A DNA stretch of 64,000 bases from Athripsodes cinereus (GCA_947579605.1 OX388314.1:24438000-24501999), one strand, 5' to 3'. Shown: positions 9,823 through 20,914, counted from the first letter of the stretch. A program made the numbers and translations. Notes: generated by a model from the letters alone, not told the origin.

Positions 9823-10313
9823 CAGTGGAACCTTTCATAACGAGCACCTCTCATAACGAGTGATTCGCATAACGAGCAATAAAAAATGTGAAAAAGTTGC
9901 TCCATTAACGAGTGACACTTCGCATAACGAGTTACAGAGAAAGGGTAAGTCGCTTTTTCACGAAATTCACTTGTGACCTTGTGAGCCGGGACTTCCGCGC
10001 CAGTACATCAGTCTGTGTTTAGCATTCGTTCTTTTAGCGTGTTGGTTGTTTTTTTCCGTTAGCGTGATGATTAATTAGGTATTTGTCATAAATCTATATT
10101 TTTATTTACGTTTTTTTCCAAATCTAAATTGTATTACAAGTTGTGAGACTCCCTTATAAATAACTTTATCTGACGTTAATAAAAAAAATCATTGAGTATT
10201 CTTTTGGCATGGAACGCATTATTGTATTTTACATTAATTTCTTTAGATAAAAATGTTTTGTTTAACGAGTAAGATTTTGGAACGAATTAAACTTGTTTCG
10301 AGAGATTCCACTG
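9823..10313. mobile_element. pogo/Tigger-like MITE, TA target sites
   Basis: A 491-bp element that begins CAGTGGAACCTTTCATAACG and ends with the complement of CAGTGGAATCTCTCGAAACA. TA dinucleotides flank both ends (9821-9822 and 10314-10315). The terminal CAGTGGAACCT is the usual pogo/Tigger signature. The left 110 bp carries five copies of an (A)TAACGAG octamer, like reiterated transposase (CENP-B-like) binding sites, and one more lies near the right end. There is no transposase frame, so it would need a partner in trans. Confidence 0.8.
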
Positions 10314-10667
10314 TACTGCCTGTGTTATAATATATTATTGTAATCATATAAGATAGTTGCATTGTACGGCCCTTATTATTAGAGCAAGGTGTTGTGCATT
10401 GTGTAATGAAGATATTGTACTTATAATGCTGTCAGTCATTTGACAATATGTTTCCTTTTCAATGAAATAACAAGTCACTAGCATTGTGTCTGATTTTAAA
10501 TTGAATCTAGGATTGTGTTATACCTATGCAGACGACTGATTCAAATCATTAAAACTAAATAAATAACTAAGTAGGTACCTCTCTCCCCTCTAAATACCCT
10601 AACAATGAGTGAGTGTTTGTATATCAAAAATGGAGTAAAAATTTATTCACAAATTTATCCATCTATA
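10314..10667. other. Intron sequence, no feature recognised
   Basis: AT-rich and unassigned. Confidence 0.4.
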
Positions 10668-10897
10668 GTTTTACTGGTACAAGATTTGCTGCAAGTGAGG
10701 TAGCCAGTAGATTAATTTCACGTAATAAACATGCTGTCACTTTCTTCTTGCCACAAGACATTCAGGATGGGTGGCAAACATCATCGCTGAATTTATTGTA
10801 TAAAATGTGCTATTTTTTCTAACGCCTGCCTTTTACAGGACGATCGAAAATTTAAGGAAAACTGTGCGAGACCAATTTGTTGCTGGATGTTCCATGA
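10668..10897 (-). mobile_element. S1 SINE, nearly full length, diverged
   Basis: Antisense copy. Plus-strand blocks AAGTGAGGTAGCCAGTAGAT, TTCAGGATGGGTGGCAAACA and CCTGCCTTTTACAGGACGAT occur in the expected order, and it ends near the S1 head at GTTCCATGAAA. Confidence 0.75.
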
Positions 10898-11074
10898 AAT
10901 AGCTCTTTCCTACTCATACATAAGTCTTGAACGTTCTGTATACCTTACAAAGCCATAAAATGATCCCTACAATAAATAAAAAATAAAGTCCTTCAAGGAT
11001 TGTAACATATTATGTAATTGCGTTTGGTTGCAAAATTACATAACATAACATGTATAGACATTTCACACAGATCG

Positions 11075-11160
11075 AGGCGATTTCTCTTAATCAACACACT
11101 GTCATTCTTGAGCTTCTGATCCACGTGTCCAAGCCACGTAGCTTTCGGACGTCCACGCAT
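11075..11160 (-). pseudogene. L-A internal fragment
   Basis: Plus strand shows CGATTTCTCTTAATCAACAC, then TTGAGCTTCTGATCCACGTG and TCCAAGCCACGTAGCTTTCG. This is the antisense of the TTWLEHVDQTLKDG region of L-A. Both ends are missing. Confidence 0.7.
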
Positions 11161-11587
11161 ATCTATAAATTAAACCATAAAAAAAACAAATAATAAAATG
11201 AATCAAAAAGTGACCGATTTCTTCAACCAAACTTTTTGATCATCCGGTTGAACTAACGAAGACTATTGTCAGACTATGACAACCTCAAATTATTGTGACA
11301 TGAGATAAATAAAATGCAATAATTTATTTTAAGAACCAGTGTAGGTATATGCATACTAATAATATAAATATATAATATGCGAGATTATAATATCATCTTC
11401 AGCTACTGGTCTTACGGACCACAATGATGGCCTTTCCATTGATTGATCGATTGTCAAGTAGTAGTGATTCCATCACGTAACGGTTTCTCAGTCAATAATA
11501 ATATTAGAAAAAAATTGGGTACGTTTTTTATATTATAGTATAAGGTATTCACAATATCAATTAAACAACTCGTTTATGCATAATATG
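11161..11587. other. Intron sequence, no feature recognised
   Basis: AT-rich and unassigned. Confidence 0.4.
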
Positions 11588-11833
11588 TTCCGTCGAGTTT
11601 CAAGCAAAAAATAGGTCTCCCACTCTTTTCTATAAGATTTCGAGTGTCCTGTAAAAGATAGGTATTCGTAAAACATTGCGAATAAAAATTAAACATCCTT
11701 AATTCAGCGATGAAGCATGCCACCCATCCTGAATGTCTTAACTTTTATTGTCACGGAGAGGATGACCTGCATGTTTATTAGAAGCATTGTGTCCACTGGC
11801 TACCCCATTGGTGGGATATGCCGTGGTGTAATT
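11588..11833 (+). mobile_element. S1 SINE, near full length
   Basis: Sense copy from TTCCGTCGAGTTTC through GGTCTCCCACTCTTTTCTAT, TGCCACCCATCCTGAATGTC and GCTACCCCATTGGTGGGATA. The (TAG)n tail has decayed to GTGTAATTGAC. Confidence 0.75.
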
Positions 11834-11944
11834 GACAGTATATGCATAAAATAATTAAATTTAAAAAATTATATTCTAGCAATTTTTTTGTAAATAAAAT
11901 ATTCAACATTATCAAATCCAGAGAATGCAGAGTTGAATCAAACC

Positions 11945-12100
11945 TTTTCAATTCAGAGCGTCCTTACACCAGTCAAAACATATCTTCACTTCCTTCCAAA
12001 CGTTTTAATCTCTTTGTCAGAGGATCGGTGAATTGTGAAAAAAGGAGGTCTAGGTGGTCGAAAAACTGTGCTCTTTTTGGTCAATTATTCCTGTTAGATT
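11945..12100 (-). pseudogene. L-G fragment, degraded
   Basis: Plus strand TTCAGAGCGTCCTTACACCA, GATCGGTGAATTGTGAAAAA and CTGTGCTCTTTTTGGTCAAT are the antisense of the L-G coding end, as at 28.9-29.1 kb. It abuts an antisense S2. Confidence 0.65.
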
Positions 12101-12102
12101 GT

Positions 12103-12285
12103 TATTTTTTTTTTTTTTAAAGATATATCTGGGTTTTGTTATAAACCCAAATACAACCTTATACACCTTTCACAGTAAGCTAAAAGCTTGTGTCGTGAAA
12201 GGGGAATTTGCCGGCACCTGGGATCGAACCCCGGACCCCTTGTTCACAAGGCCGAGACTCTACTACCTCCAGGCTACCGACGAAC
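12103..12285 (-). mobile_element. S2 tRNA-like SINE, full structure
   Basis: Best S2 copy. On the minus strand it starts GTCGGTAGCCTGGAGGTAGT, where an A-box-like motif falls, followed by GGGGTTCGATCCC, a good pol III B box. Then come the body TTTCACGACACAAGCTTTTA and GCTTACTGTGAAAGGTGTAT, and the end CCCAGATATATCTTTAAAAA with a poly-A run. Length is about 180 bp, and no coding capacity is expected. Confidence 0.8.
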
Positions 12286-12674
12286 TCATAATTATAATTA
12301 TAAGGTTTACAAAGTATAATGTGGTGAGGAAAGTATTGTTTAACGTTGAAGTTTTTGCGATGCTGAAAGGGTTATATTTTATCTCCGGAATAACAAGGAA
12401 CGGCATGAGCAAGATTTCAAATAATCATGTCTCATGTACATTTTAAAGTAGATACACAATCTAAATTATGATTTATGTTAAACATTACCATTTGCAGTTA
12501 TCATAATATATTATGATATTGATATTCATAAATGCAAACTTATAATAACATTTTACATGGTATAATACATTATGATTCTTAGAACTGAAATACGGCGTGC
12601 GATCAATTGTTACAAAGAGCCATACATCAATCATTATATACTTGTACAAGTATAAACTTTCTGTTAATGCTATT
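12286..12674. other. Intron sequence, no feature recognised
   Basis: AT-rich and unassigned. Confidence 0.4.
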
Positions 12675-12770
12675 GTTACTACTACTACTGTATATTATCA
12701 CGGAATATTCCGTAAGTGGGGAAGCCAGAGGATAAACAGAATGTAATAGACACGCAGATCGTCCTTTCCA
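12675..12770 (-). mobile_element. S1 SINE, 3' piece only
   Basis: Antisense. The (TAG)n tail at 12675-12685 and the tail motif ATCACGGAATATTCCGTAAG are present. It breaks off after CGCAGATCGTCCTTTCCATT, where the next S1 begins. Confidence 0.7.
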
Positions 12771-13031
12771 TTCTACTACTACTACTAATACTATTATACC
12801 ATCATGAGATATCCTACAAGTAGACTAGCCAGCAGATTAGTCGCATTCATTTAACATGAAGGCTGTCCTCTCCGTGTCAGAAAAAAAACATACATTCAGA
12901 ACGGGTGACAAATCTCATCGCTGAATTTAAGATGTAAAAGGTCGTTAATTTTTCCAAAACCTGCCTTTTACAGGACATTTGAAAACTTGCGGAAAAGAGT
13001 GGGGGATCAATTTTTCAATGAGTGCTCTAAG
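12771..13031 (-). mobile_element. S1 SINE, full length
   Basis: Antisense copy inserted directly against the truncated one. Its tail is (TAG)n at 12772-12785, its middle ACATTCAGAACGGGTGACAA, and its head runs through CCTGCCTTTTACAGGACATT to GAGTGCTCTAAGCT. Confidence 0.75.
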
Positions 13032-13032
13032 C

Positions 13033-13262
13033 TAAAGAATAAGTCTCCCACTCTTTTCTATAAGTTTTCGAATGTCCTGTAAAATGCAAGTTTTCTGAAT
13101 GTTTTATTTTTTATTTATTTATTCATTCATTCCTTGTCTGTAATCAATGTACAGTGAAGAATGATAAATAAAGAAAAAAAAGACACTCAGAAAACTTGCA
13201 TTTTACAGCACATTCGAAAACTCATAGAAAAGAGCAGGAGACCTATTCTTTACTGGGGACTT
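13033..13262. repeat. Inverted S1 heads around an L-F end
   Basis: Left arm 13033-13098 is a sense S1 head (GTCTCCCACTCTTTTCTATA) and right arm 13187-13262 its inverse (TGCATTTTACAGCACATTCG). Between them at 13099-13184 is an L-F-like tail (AATCAATGTACAGTGAAGAA, then AAATAAAG). The arms are about 65-75 bp and highly similar, so the transcript would fold. Confidence 0.7.
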
Positions 13263-14093
13263 CGAGTGAGATATTCTATTGTTAACCAATACTAATATTC
13301 AATGTAACGCTTCGATTATCATTTACTTCATTAGATATAATAGAAACAAATATACAGTAATATGAAATATGTTTATTCATATACTATTGTTATCAATCTA
13401 CCGTTGCTATGACAATCATTATTGTGATATTAGAGCGTTAGGAATGACGCGGAAAGGAGTGACTCAATCTTTGAAGATTTATCTTGTTAAGTTTAAAAGA
13501 AGGTTAATGCAATAAATTAAGTGATTTCAGTTGCCAAGTATCGGTGAATTTAATGATTATAATTAAGTAAACAAACAATCGACCTATCGAAAGAGTTTAT
13601 TGAAGAGAAAAAAGCTCTAAAAACTGTAGTAAACTAAACTAACGGAGGAGTTGGGAATGTAACCTAGGTTTAAAGAATACTCTTAACCAAGCCTTGATTC
13701 ATAAGCGTCGTGCACTCCTTAAGGTAGTTCACATATGTATGTGTATCATATAAAACATAGTTACCTAGTTAATACCTATTCAAATAGGTTGACTATCGGT
13801 GATTGTGATCAATTAGAATGATTAATTTAGAGTGGTTCAAAATATTATTTTAAACTAACGGAGATTGCGACTGATATTCTAGAAAAAAGGCTTAAGCTTA
13901 TTTAAATCATTTGTAAAACTTTGCAAATAATTTGATGAACAGTTTTCTGGTAGCCCAAAATGAGCAGATTTTGTAGCCGAGTTCTGAATGTATTTAACTA
14001 CAATTTGTTACAAATTAAATATAAATATACCTATAAAAATATTAAATATTCAAAAGCACTATGAAAATTGCCACGGTTGAATAATTCAGAATT
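13263..14093. other. Intron sequence, no feature recognised
   Basis: AT-rich and unassigned. Confidence 0.4.
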
Positions 14094-14271
14094 ACAAAAT
14101 AGTGCTCCACGGGATGGAGCACTATTTTGTGTTTGCCACCCATCCTGAATGTCTTAATTTTATATTGGCACGGAGAAGACAGCTTGCATGTTTTATATGC
14201 AGCTGGTCTGCTGGCTACCCCACTCGTGGGATATGCCGTGATGGTATAGTAGTAGTAGTACAAAATAGTGC
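14094..14271 (+). mobile_element. S1 SINE, 5'-truncated, with 12-bp target duplication
   Basis: ACAAAATAGTGC occurs at 14094-14105 and again at 14260-14271, just after the TATAGTAGTAGTAGT tail. Between them, S1 begins only at GTTTGCCACCCATCCTGAAT and runs to the tail. The 5' junction is a hairpin: the sequence around GTGCTCCACGGGATGGAGCAC extended by CAAAATA on both sides (14095-14129). That is as expected if the new cDNA end snapped back or switched template. It is the cleanest S1 insertion here and shows S1 moves by target-primed reverse transcription. Confidence 0.85.
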
Positions 14272-16054
14272 AAAGGAACAAATCATCCACTGTAAAAAGA
14301 TGATTTGAAATTATATTCTAAAACAAGCATAAATAAACACATTTTAATTTCAATGTAATTTCATATTTATAAACATTTAGATTTTATGATAATTAGTTAA
14401 TAAACAAATTATATATCTCGCTCGGAATAACAGATTAATAGAAACATTAAAATATCAAAACGGTATTGTGTACGGTCATCACTACGGGCATCAATATTAA
14501 TTGTACATTAAAAATCAATATTGCACATCGATAATAATTATCTGAATCAGTCAATAAAAAGAATAAATAAATATTAATCATTGCTGATGATAATGAAATA
14601 GATATAATCCACACATAAATATTTGAGTCGGTTCGTATGTGCGTATGTCCTCAATGGACTCTGAAATAAGGAAAGACAGAAGTAAAATAATACACTCTTT
14701 ACGAGGTCTCATCTCCTGGGCAGGTTTAAGGCTAAAAACATTTTAAATATCTTATGTATTGATAAAGATATTACAATTTTAATGAGATTCCCATACATTC
14801 GCTTGACAAAATTGCCAAGCGAATGTATGAAAATCCAATATTTATAGTCAAACATTTTTCATTGTATTGAATTAATTTCAAAATGGATGTAACAATAAAT
14901 AAAAAAATACTGAAACTAAATAATTAGGGACTGTTTACATAATGAAACATTGTGATTGCTAATGACAAAAAATCCTGAATTATGAGAATAAAAATTGCAT
15001 ATTTTTGACATTTTGAGCTATTTTCATAATGGAGGATATTATGAGACCATAGAAATCCATACTGTAGAATAAGAATAGTAATATGTAAAAAATCCATAAA
15101 CAATGTTAATTGATTTTTTGTATAAATAAATACAAAAGTACCTCGGTACTTAATATTTTTCTTTACTTTTCATGGCAAATCACTTGAAGATTTATGTAGG
15201 TACTACAAACTAAAAATACCAATTTTAACCCATGTATTTGCACGGTTTCTGTTTATTTAAACCCGAGCAATGCCGGGTTACAAAAGCTTGTCTCAAATAA
15301 ATCAATTATGATAATAATTTGAGTCTGATTTTATCATTGAAGTGAGCGATGAGTTCCATTTCTACGATATATCTCATAAGACTCTATACACACGCTATGC
15401 GTTATTTTATTTGCATTAATTATATCTTGATTTGAAGAGAACTCAATTAATTTTGTGAAGTATCATTGTAAATAAAATAATTTGTTAATAGTCAGATTTT
15501 TTAAACTTAACATTAATTGTTTTGTAATGAGAATGGAAGATTTTATATGCCAGGTCAGAAATAAAAGGCCCCTTAGTCAATTTGTATTTTATACCTGATT
15601 TGAAGTTCTTAAAGGAATATTCTCTCTACTGAACCATCCACTCTGGATGACATATCAATTAACATTCCTGTAACATCCATGGGTGAGGGAGGGTGCAAAC
15701 CCTTAATGTTCTGAACTATTCCAATTTCACAACTAAAGTTATCGCCTCGTGTGAGGATATTTGTAGTGTGTCAAATCCCAGATTTCTTTAAATTTGGTAA
15801 ATCATTTTGCTGTAATTATTTTTAATAGCTGCTGATAACAGTAGCTGATAATTAATTTAGCTAGTAATAATATTGAAAAACATAAAATCATAAATGTATT
15901 CGAGTAATTACTTCACAGAGCTAAAACATTCGAGCTATGTCTTAATGTGAACTATGTGAATGTATGAGAATATAAATATCGTTAATTTACAGGAGAAACC
16001 AATTAAGTTCATTTTGAGAGTTATTCATGTCATCAAAATTACCTACATATAGTC
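14272..16054. other. Intron sequence; two small inverted repeats, one unassigned frame
   Basis: A perfect 14-nt hairpin, CATACATTCGCTTG with a 10-nt loop, lies at 14792-14829. A CCCGAGCAATGCCGGGT block is at 15262-15278. On the minus strand 15770-15609 stays open for 54 codons without a start ATG before the last third; I do not recognise the peptide. The rest is featureless. Confidence 0.4.
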
Positions 16055-16205
16055 GTTTTCAATTATAACAATGTCCTTAAGAGACGAAAGATGTCGCACT
16101 CAATCAAAATCAATATACTAGTAGAAAACTTTGTTTTTAATTTTGTTATGGAATTCTGCTACCTTAACACAGATGCAGTGAATACATTGTTACTGTTTTT
16201 GGTCA
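16055..16205. repeat. Interspersed repeat R
   Basis: Contains ACAATGTCCTTAAGAGACGA, AAGATGTCGCACTC and ATGGAATTCTGCTACCTTAA, then GATGCAGTGAATACATTGTT. It shares these blocks with the copies at 4.2 and 30.95 kb. Class unknown. Confidence 0.5.
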
Positions 16206-17084
16206 GTCTCAAATTAATGCACATCCTCTTATGATAAGAATTAATTAATACCTACTGTAAAGTAAGGATTACGTCATAATCATAAATGTTATAAGAAAAT
16301 AGCCTAGAAGTGCATAAATAATAATAAACTAGATATATTTTTTTCTTTTTTAAGATGCGCCGTTTCGTGTAAAAATCACCGGTAAAGCCCATTCATGAAT
16401 CATAACACTTCCTGAACAAAAGGGTTTTTAACTTTGACATGAACACCTCCACAAACTCCAGAGTTCGATACGGATTTTTGTTCAAAACAAACCTAAAAAC
16501 GCATATTTAAATTCCTCTGTGATAATTTAGATGAGTTATTTCAATTTTATTTTTCTTCTTTGCTTACGCTGCAACGAAAAGGTAACTTTATTAAAAACTA
16601 GATTTATGGACTTGGTTGGTTTCCTCTTTATACCAACAGCGTTTTAACATGATCATTCCTCACATATAGAAGAAAGACATTATATAACCTAAGTCAATCA
16701 TCATTACATTGTATATATCATATTATGTACTTTGTTATTAAATACAGACATATTATATTTATATGTCCAACAGTAAATATTACATTTTATTTAATGTGCA
16801 AAAACTGTTGTTTCAATAGCAATATAATACCTATATAAGTCAATTATGTAATACTATGTAATAGGAATCTATGGACACTAACTATTTGTATACATCATTG
16901 TGCTTGTGGTAGCTTTATTGTAATAACGGATCGCTTATGAAAAATTCTAAGTTATTTGTTGAAACTCGGATTTTTGAAAACTCGAACACCATTATTTTGT
17001 CGAAACGTAGATACTTCCGTAACGTTCGAGCTTATAAAAGTATTGTATTAATTGAATGAAAGATAAATGAATTTTATTCAGTGG
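16206..17084. other. Intron sequence, no feature recognised
   Basis: AT-rich and unassigned. Confidence 0.4.
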
Positions 17085-17215
17085 TAGGGGCGAGTACTAG
17101 CAAGATGGAGCGACCAAATTAAGGAAGCCGCACAGAGATCGAGATGGAGACAGATGATCTCCAGAACGAGGCACGATCCTCAGAATTGAGGGACCGACTG
17201 AGATGATGATGATTC
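17085..17215 (+). pseudogene. L-D retrotransposon C-terminal fragment
   Basis: The frame encodes ARWSDQIKEAAQRSRWRQMI, then runs to a stop and a GATGATGATG tail. The RWxDxI...RWRxM pattern is typical of the last residues of RTE/CR1-like polyproteins. A related copy lies at 38.34 kb. Confidence 0.65.
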
Positions 17216-18343
17216 AACTCAAATATATATTAGAGCTACAATAACATAAACTTGTAAAATATATTTTCAAGCGAATGTTGAGCATTCAATTCAATATCAA
17301 ATATTACGCATCTTGTATTGGTGTTCAAATTAAATTAGAAGCGAATCGCTGTACCACTTTCCTAAATATTTCAGAATTCAGAGACATTACATAAGTCTAA
17401 ATACGGGATCAAAATTTGATGATGTCACTTTTGTATTTTCTCTGTCTCTCTATTTTGCTTAATTTTGGATTTGGCTTTGTTTTTTTCCTGTTGAGATCAA
17501 TTTGACCAAAAACTGCTATGGGTGCGGGATGAAGTTTGTGAGATACTAATAATGATTAAAACAATCAATCGGAAGCCGTATATAAGTCTAATAAAAGCCT
17601 CAAAGATATATGAGTTATGGTTGAAAAAATTAACTTTAAATAATTGGTGTCTATCTTATTTTGGGTTTGAAGACTCATTGTAAAAAGGCGCATTTTATCA
17701 ACTGGTCTATAACATATTATACGATACTGTAGCGCACTGATGTTTATATCAATTTTTACAGTTCATGAAACAAACTAATTTTGCCGCATTAGCTATCTTA
17801 TTCAACTTAATATCTTATCTTTTTTATATCAAAAAATACGACTTAATGTTTAATAAATATTTTACTGCAATTTCATTCAAGCACACCAAAGTTATTGTTT
17901 CTCGTTTCCCTAAAGAATAAAACTAACTGGAAAACTGAGCGTAAACTTGTGAAATATTGTCAATCATTTTTTTTTATAAATAGGTTACATTTGAGAATAA
18001 ACTCACGAGATGCTTTTTTATTTTTTAATGATAAGCACGGCAAATAAAATAATTGTTTGTCATAAAAAAAAATCGCATTCGGAAATCTAATGCTATAAGC
18101 AATCCTTGTTTTTTGCAGTAGTTACTACATTCTTATCATAACGATAACAGTTGTTTCCTCGCCACATAGAAGGTATCAGATGAAGAAAGCTTGCTCAATA
18201 CGTTGGCTTAATCTAGAATTTCAGAAACGTTAAACTAAAGTGTATTCTTAAAAACGAACTGTGGACATCATTCAGTTGACAGTCTATTTATAAGGATCTT
18301 TAAAATCACGATACAATATTTTAACAGATGTATCTGGATCTCT
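17216..18343. other. Intron sequence, no feature recognised
   Basis: AT-rich and unassigned. Confidence 0.4.
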
Positions 18344-18765
18344 ATTTCATGGAGCATCTGGCTAATAATTTGTCTCCCACTCTTTTCTATAAGTTTTAAA
18401 CTGTCCTGTAAAAGACAGGTGTTAGAAGAAATGTATGCATGTGTTTTTTTTTATTTTAATTTTTGTTACCGGGTTGGTTGGAAGACATCGCATTTTAGCG
18501 ATAAACTCGCCCTCTGTACATTGAATTTATAATTGTTATTTTTATGACACTATTTTACTATGTAATATTGTAAACAATGTACAGTGAAGAATAAATAAAT
18601 AAGAAATGAAAACATTTTTAATTTTAAATTCGGTGATGAGATTTGCCACCCATCCTGAATATTTGGCATGGAGAAGATAACTTGCGTTTTTATTGCATGC
18701 GGCTGTTCTGATGGCTACCCATTTGTGGGATATGCCATGATGGGATAGTAGTAGTAGTGAATCTG
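18344..18765 (+). mobile_element. S1 SINE interrupted by L-F
   Basis: The S1 head (CATGGAGCATCTGGCTAATA, TCTCCCACTCTTTTCTATAA) runs to 18433. S1 resumes at 18609 with AAAACATTTTTAATTTT and continues through TTTGCCACCCATCCTGAATA to GGGATAGTAGTAGTAGT. Removing 18434-18608 restores a normal S1. Confidence 0.8.
18434..18608 (+). mobile_element. L-F retrotransposon 3' end, 8-bp target duplication
   Basis: Inserted in S1. AAGAAATG is found at 18426-18433 and again at 18601-18608. The insert carries GGTTGGTTGGAAGACATCGC, GATAAACTCGCCCTCTGTAC and the tail GAATAAATAAAT. Tail plus target duplication identify it as a truncated retrotransposon end. No coding part is left. Confidence 0.75.
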
Positions 18766-18819
18766 GATTTGATATAAAACTAAATTCACTACAGACATCC
18801 TCACAGAAAGCAATATGTT

Positions 18820-18905
18820 TGTATTGTGAAGGTGGAGTAGGGCGGCAGCTGGTAAAATCAATCCTGAAACCCTCGAAAGTCCGAGATTCTATCATCAGGC
18901 TACCG
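18820..18905 (-). mobile_element. S2 SINE head fragment
   Basis: Minus strand GATCGGTAGCCTGATGATAG followed by AATCTCGGACTTTCGAGGGT resembles the 5' region of the 12.1-kb S2. Body and tail are not present. Confidence 0.5.
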
Positions 18906-19675
18906 ATCACATATCTATGTATTAAAGTTTAATTTTAAAATGTCAATTTAACATTTCTAAGATACTAGGTAAGATTCTAGACCATGAAGACGCATCTGCA
19001 TCGGGAGTAACTATTTATGTACCAGGAAATCAGACATACTATTTCATTCAATTAAATAAGAGTTTAAAAGCTCTTTTTTGTAAAAATTATTGAATCAATA
19101 CATATGTACATATTTGAAAGATCTGTAATAACATAATAAGTCTCTTGAACAAATCTTGTTACAGAGTATTCTCGTGTTTGTTATCTCTAAATATAATTCT
19201 GCACTCAACAGATGATTACAGTTTTGTTAAATGGCTCGTATAGGAGCAATCTGCCGCAAAGAGGAAGGCGTTAAGACAATAATTATTACATTGCTAATGC
19301 TGAATAATATAAATACTAGTTGATTTGAATTACAGCTGTCATAATTTGCTATAAATAATTAGCACTTTGCTAGTGTTAGATAATAATGTGTACAATGCTG
19401 GCTACCAACACAAGTAGCTGCCAGGAAGTGTAATGAACCAATGCACATATTGTATTTATTTTAATTAATTTCATAACTGTATACATTGAGCTAAATAATA
19501 ACAATGTTGCATCTTATTTATTGCAATTGCATTTGGTTAGTGAATAACTGAATCATGCGATAAAAGAATAAAAAAAAATACAAATTGATTGCAGCACGAA
19601 ATTATGTTCAAATTCATCATATTATTGTATTACTTGTGTTTACATTGTTAATGTATGATTACTTCGGCGCCTTTT
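18906..19675. other. Intron sequence, no feature recognised
   Basis: AT-rich and unassigned. Confidence 0.4.
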
Positions 19676-19910
19676 ATTTAATATTATGCAATTTTTCTAT
19701 TTATTTTCTTTTATTGTCATTTCACATATTTAATATTATGCAATTTTTTCTATTTCTTTTATTGTCATTTCACATATTTAATAATATGCAATTTTTTATT
19801 TTCTTTTATTGTCATTTCGCATAGGTATTTGATATTATGCAATTTTTCTATTTCTTTCATTGTCATTTCACATATTTATTTAATGGTATGAAATTTTTCG
19901 GTCTTTCATG
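19676..19910. repeat. Minisatellite, 48-52-bp unit, ~4.5 copies
   Basis: The unit start ATATTATGCAATTTTT recurs at 19681, 19733, 19781, 19832 and 19883. Each is followed by TTTTATTGTCATTTCACATA. Units differ by a few bases and small indels. The long plus-strand open frame here is only the translated repeat. Confidence 0.85.
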
Positions 19911-19971
19911 TATTGTCGGTCAGTCGGTAATTCACATGTAACATAAGAAAAAGGTGTAGTTTATTATTATC

Positions 19972-20495
19972 GCAGAGCACTCGGTAATGAAAAGATCTCT
20001 CACTTTTTCCCGTAAGTTTTTGAGTGTCCTGTAAAAGGCAGGTGTAAATATAGGAATGAAAATCTTCTTTTGTTGTTTTTTATCTTTTTTTTTATTTTGA
20101 TTTGTTATTATTATTTGAATTTTCTTTTTAGCTATGTCGCGCAGGATAGAGAAGCTTTTGCCAGAGTGATTGCTAACGTCGGGGGGACCTGATACGGCAC
20201 GAGAGGAAGAAGAAGAAGTATATTTGAATACAAATGTGCAATCTGTAAATGGGTTAGTATGATTGTATGCATATTGTAATTTATTATATTTGTGAATAAC
20301 CTGTAGATGTGCCAAAGAAATAAAAAAAAATTGAAAATAAATACATTTTACGTCCTAAATTCAATACGATGAGGTTTGTCACTCATCCCAAACTACTTAT
20401 TTTTTATTGGCATAGAGATGACAGCTTTCATCATGATAACGTGCCCACTAGCGGAAAATACCCTGATGGTATAGTAAGTAGTAATACCAACATTA
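19972..20495 (+). mobile_element. S1 SINE interrupted by an L-C-bearing insert
   Basis: The head is at 19972-20045 (TGAGTGTCCTGTAAAAGGCA) and the remainder at 20335-20495 (CATTTTACGTCCTAAATTCA ... ATGGTATAGTAAGTAGTAAT). The ~290-bp insert carries an L-C 3' end at 20128-20222 plus unassigned sequence. Confidence 0.65.
20128..20222 (+). pseudogene. L-C retrotransposon 3' end
   Basis: The frame reads AQDREAFARVIANVGGT, then a stop at the same place as other L-C copies, then ACGGCACGAGAGGAAGAAGA with a (GAA)n tail. It is only the last ~20 codons. Confidence 0.7.
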
Positions 20496-20914
20496 GAAAA
20501 AAACGAGTAATTTTTCACATTCATTACGTTCAAAATAAATAATTATTTATAAGTAAATTTACGCAAATGCATATTATCAATATTTATGTAAGAAACACGA
20601 CTACATAGTAGATTTGCTGGTTACCATATTAATTATTGTAAGAATCACTGATGACTGAGGAAAGATAGTGTTCAGCGCCTACTAGAGCTAAAGTCACAAA
20701 CAAAAAGTCATTAACGTAAATGATATATCCACACTCACAATATAACCATTATCATTAGAGGCTCTGCTTGCTATTGAATCAAGTCGAGGTTATATCACGT
20801 AAGATATAAGGATGCAATAACAACGTGTTTAATGTGATTAAAATGCTGCCAAAAAGCTTCTATGAATTATTTATGCAAACTGAAGAAGACATTACGGGTT
20901 GTACGTTCCCTTAC
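20496..20914. other. Intron sequence, no feature recognised
   Basis: AT-rich and unassigned. Confidence 0.4.

Noticed and set aside
12195..12260. tRNA gene on the minus strand
   Set aside because: A B box is present but cloverleaf stems are not, and the S2 body follows directly; it is a SINE head.
14042..14308. Open frames on both strands at 14.0-14.3 kb
   Set aside because: They translate S1 and its hairpin junction; no independent coding evidence.
19585..19824. 79-codon frame with repeated SFHIFN peptide
   Set aside because: It is the conceptual translation of the minisatellite.
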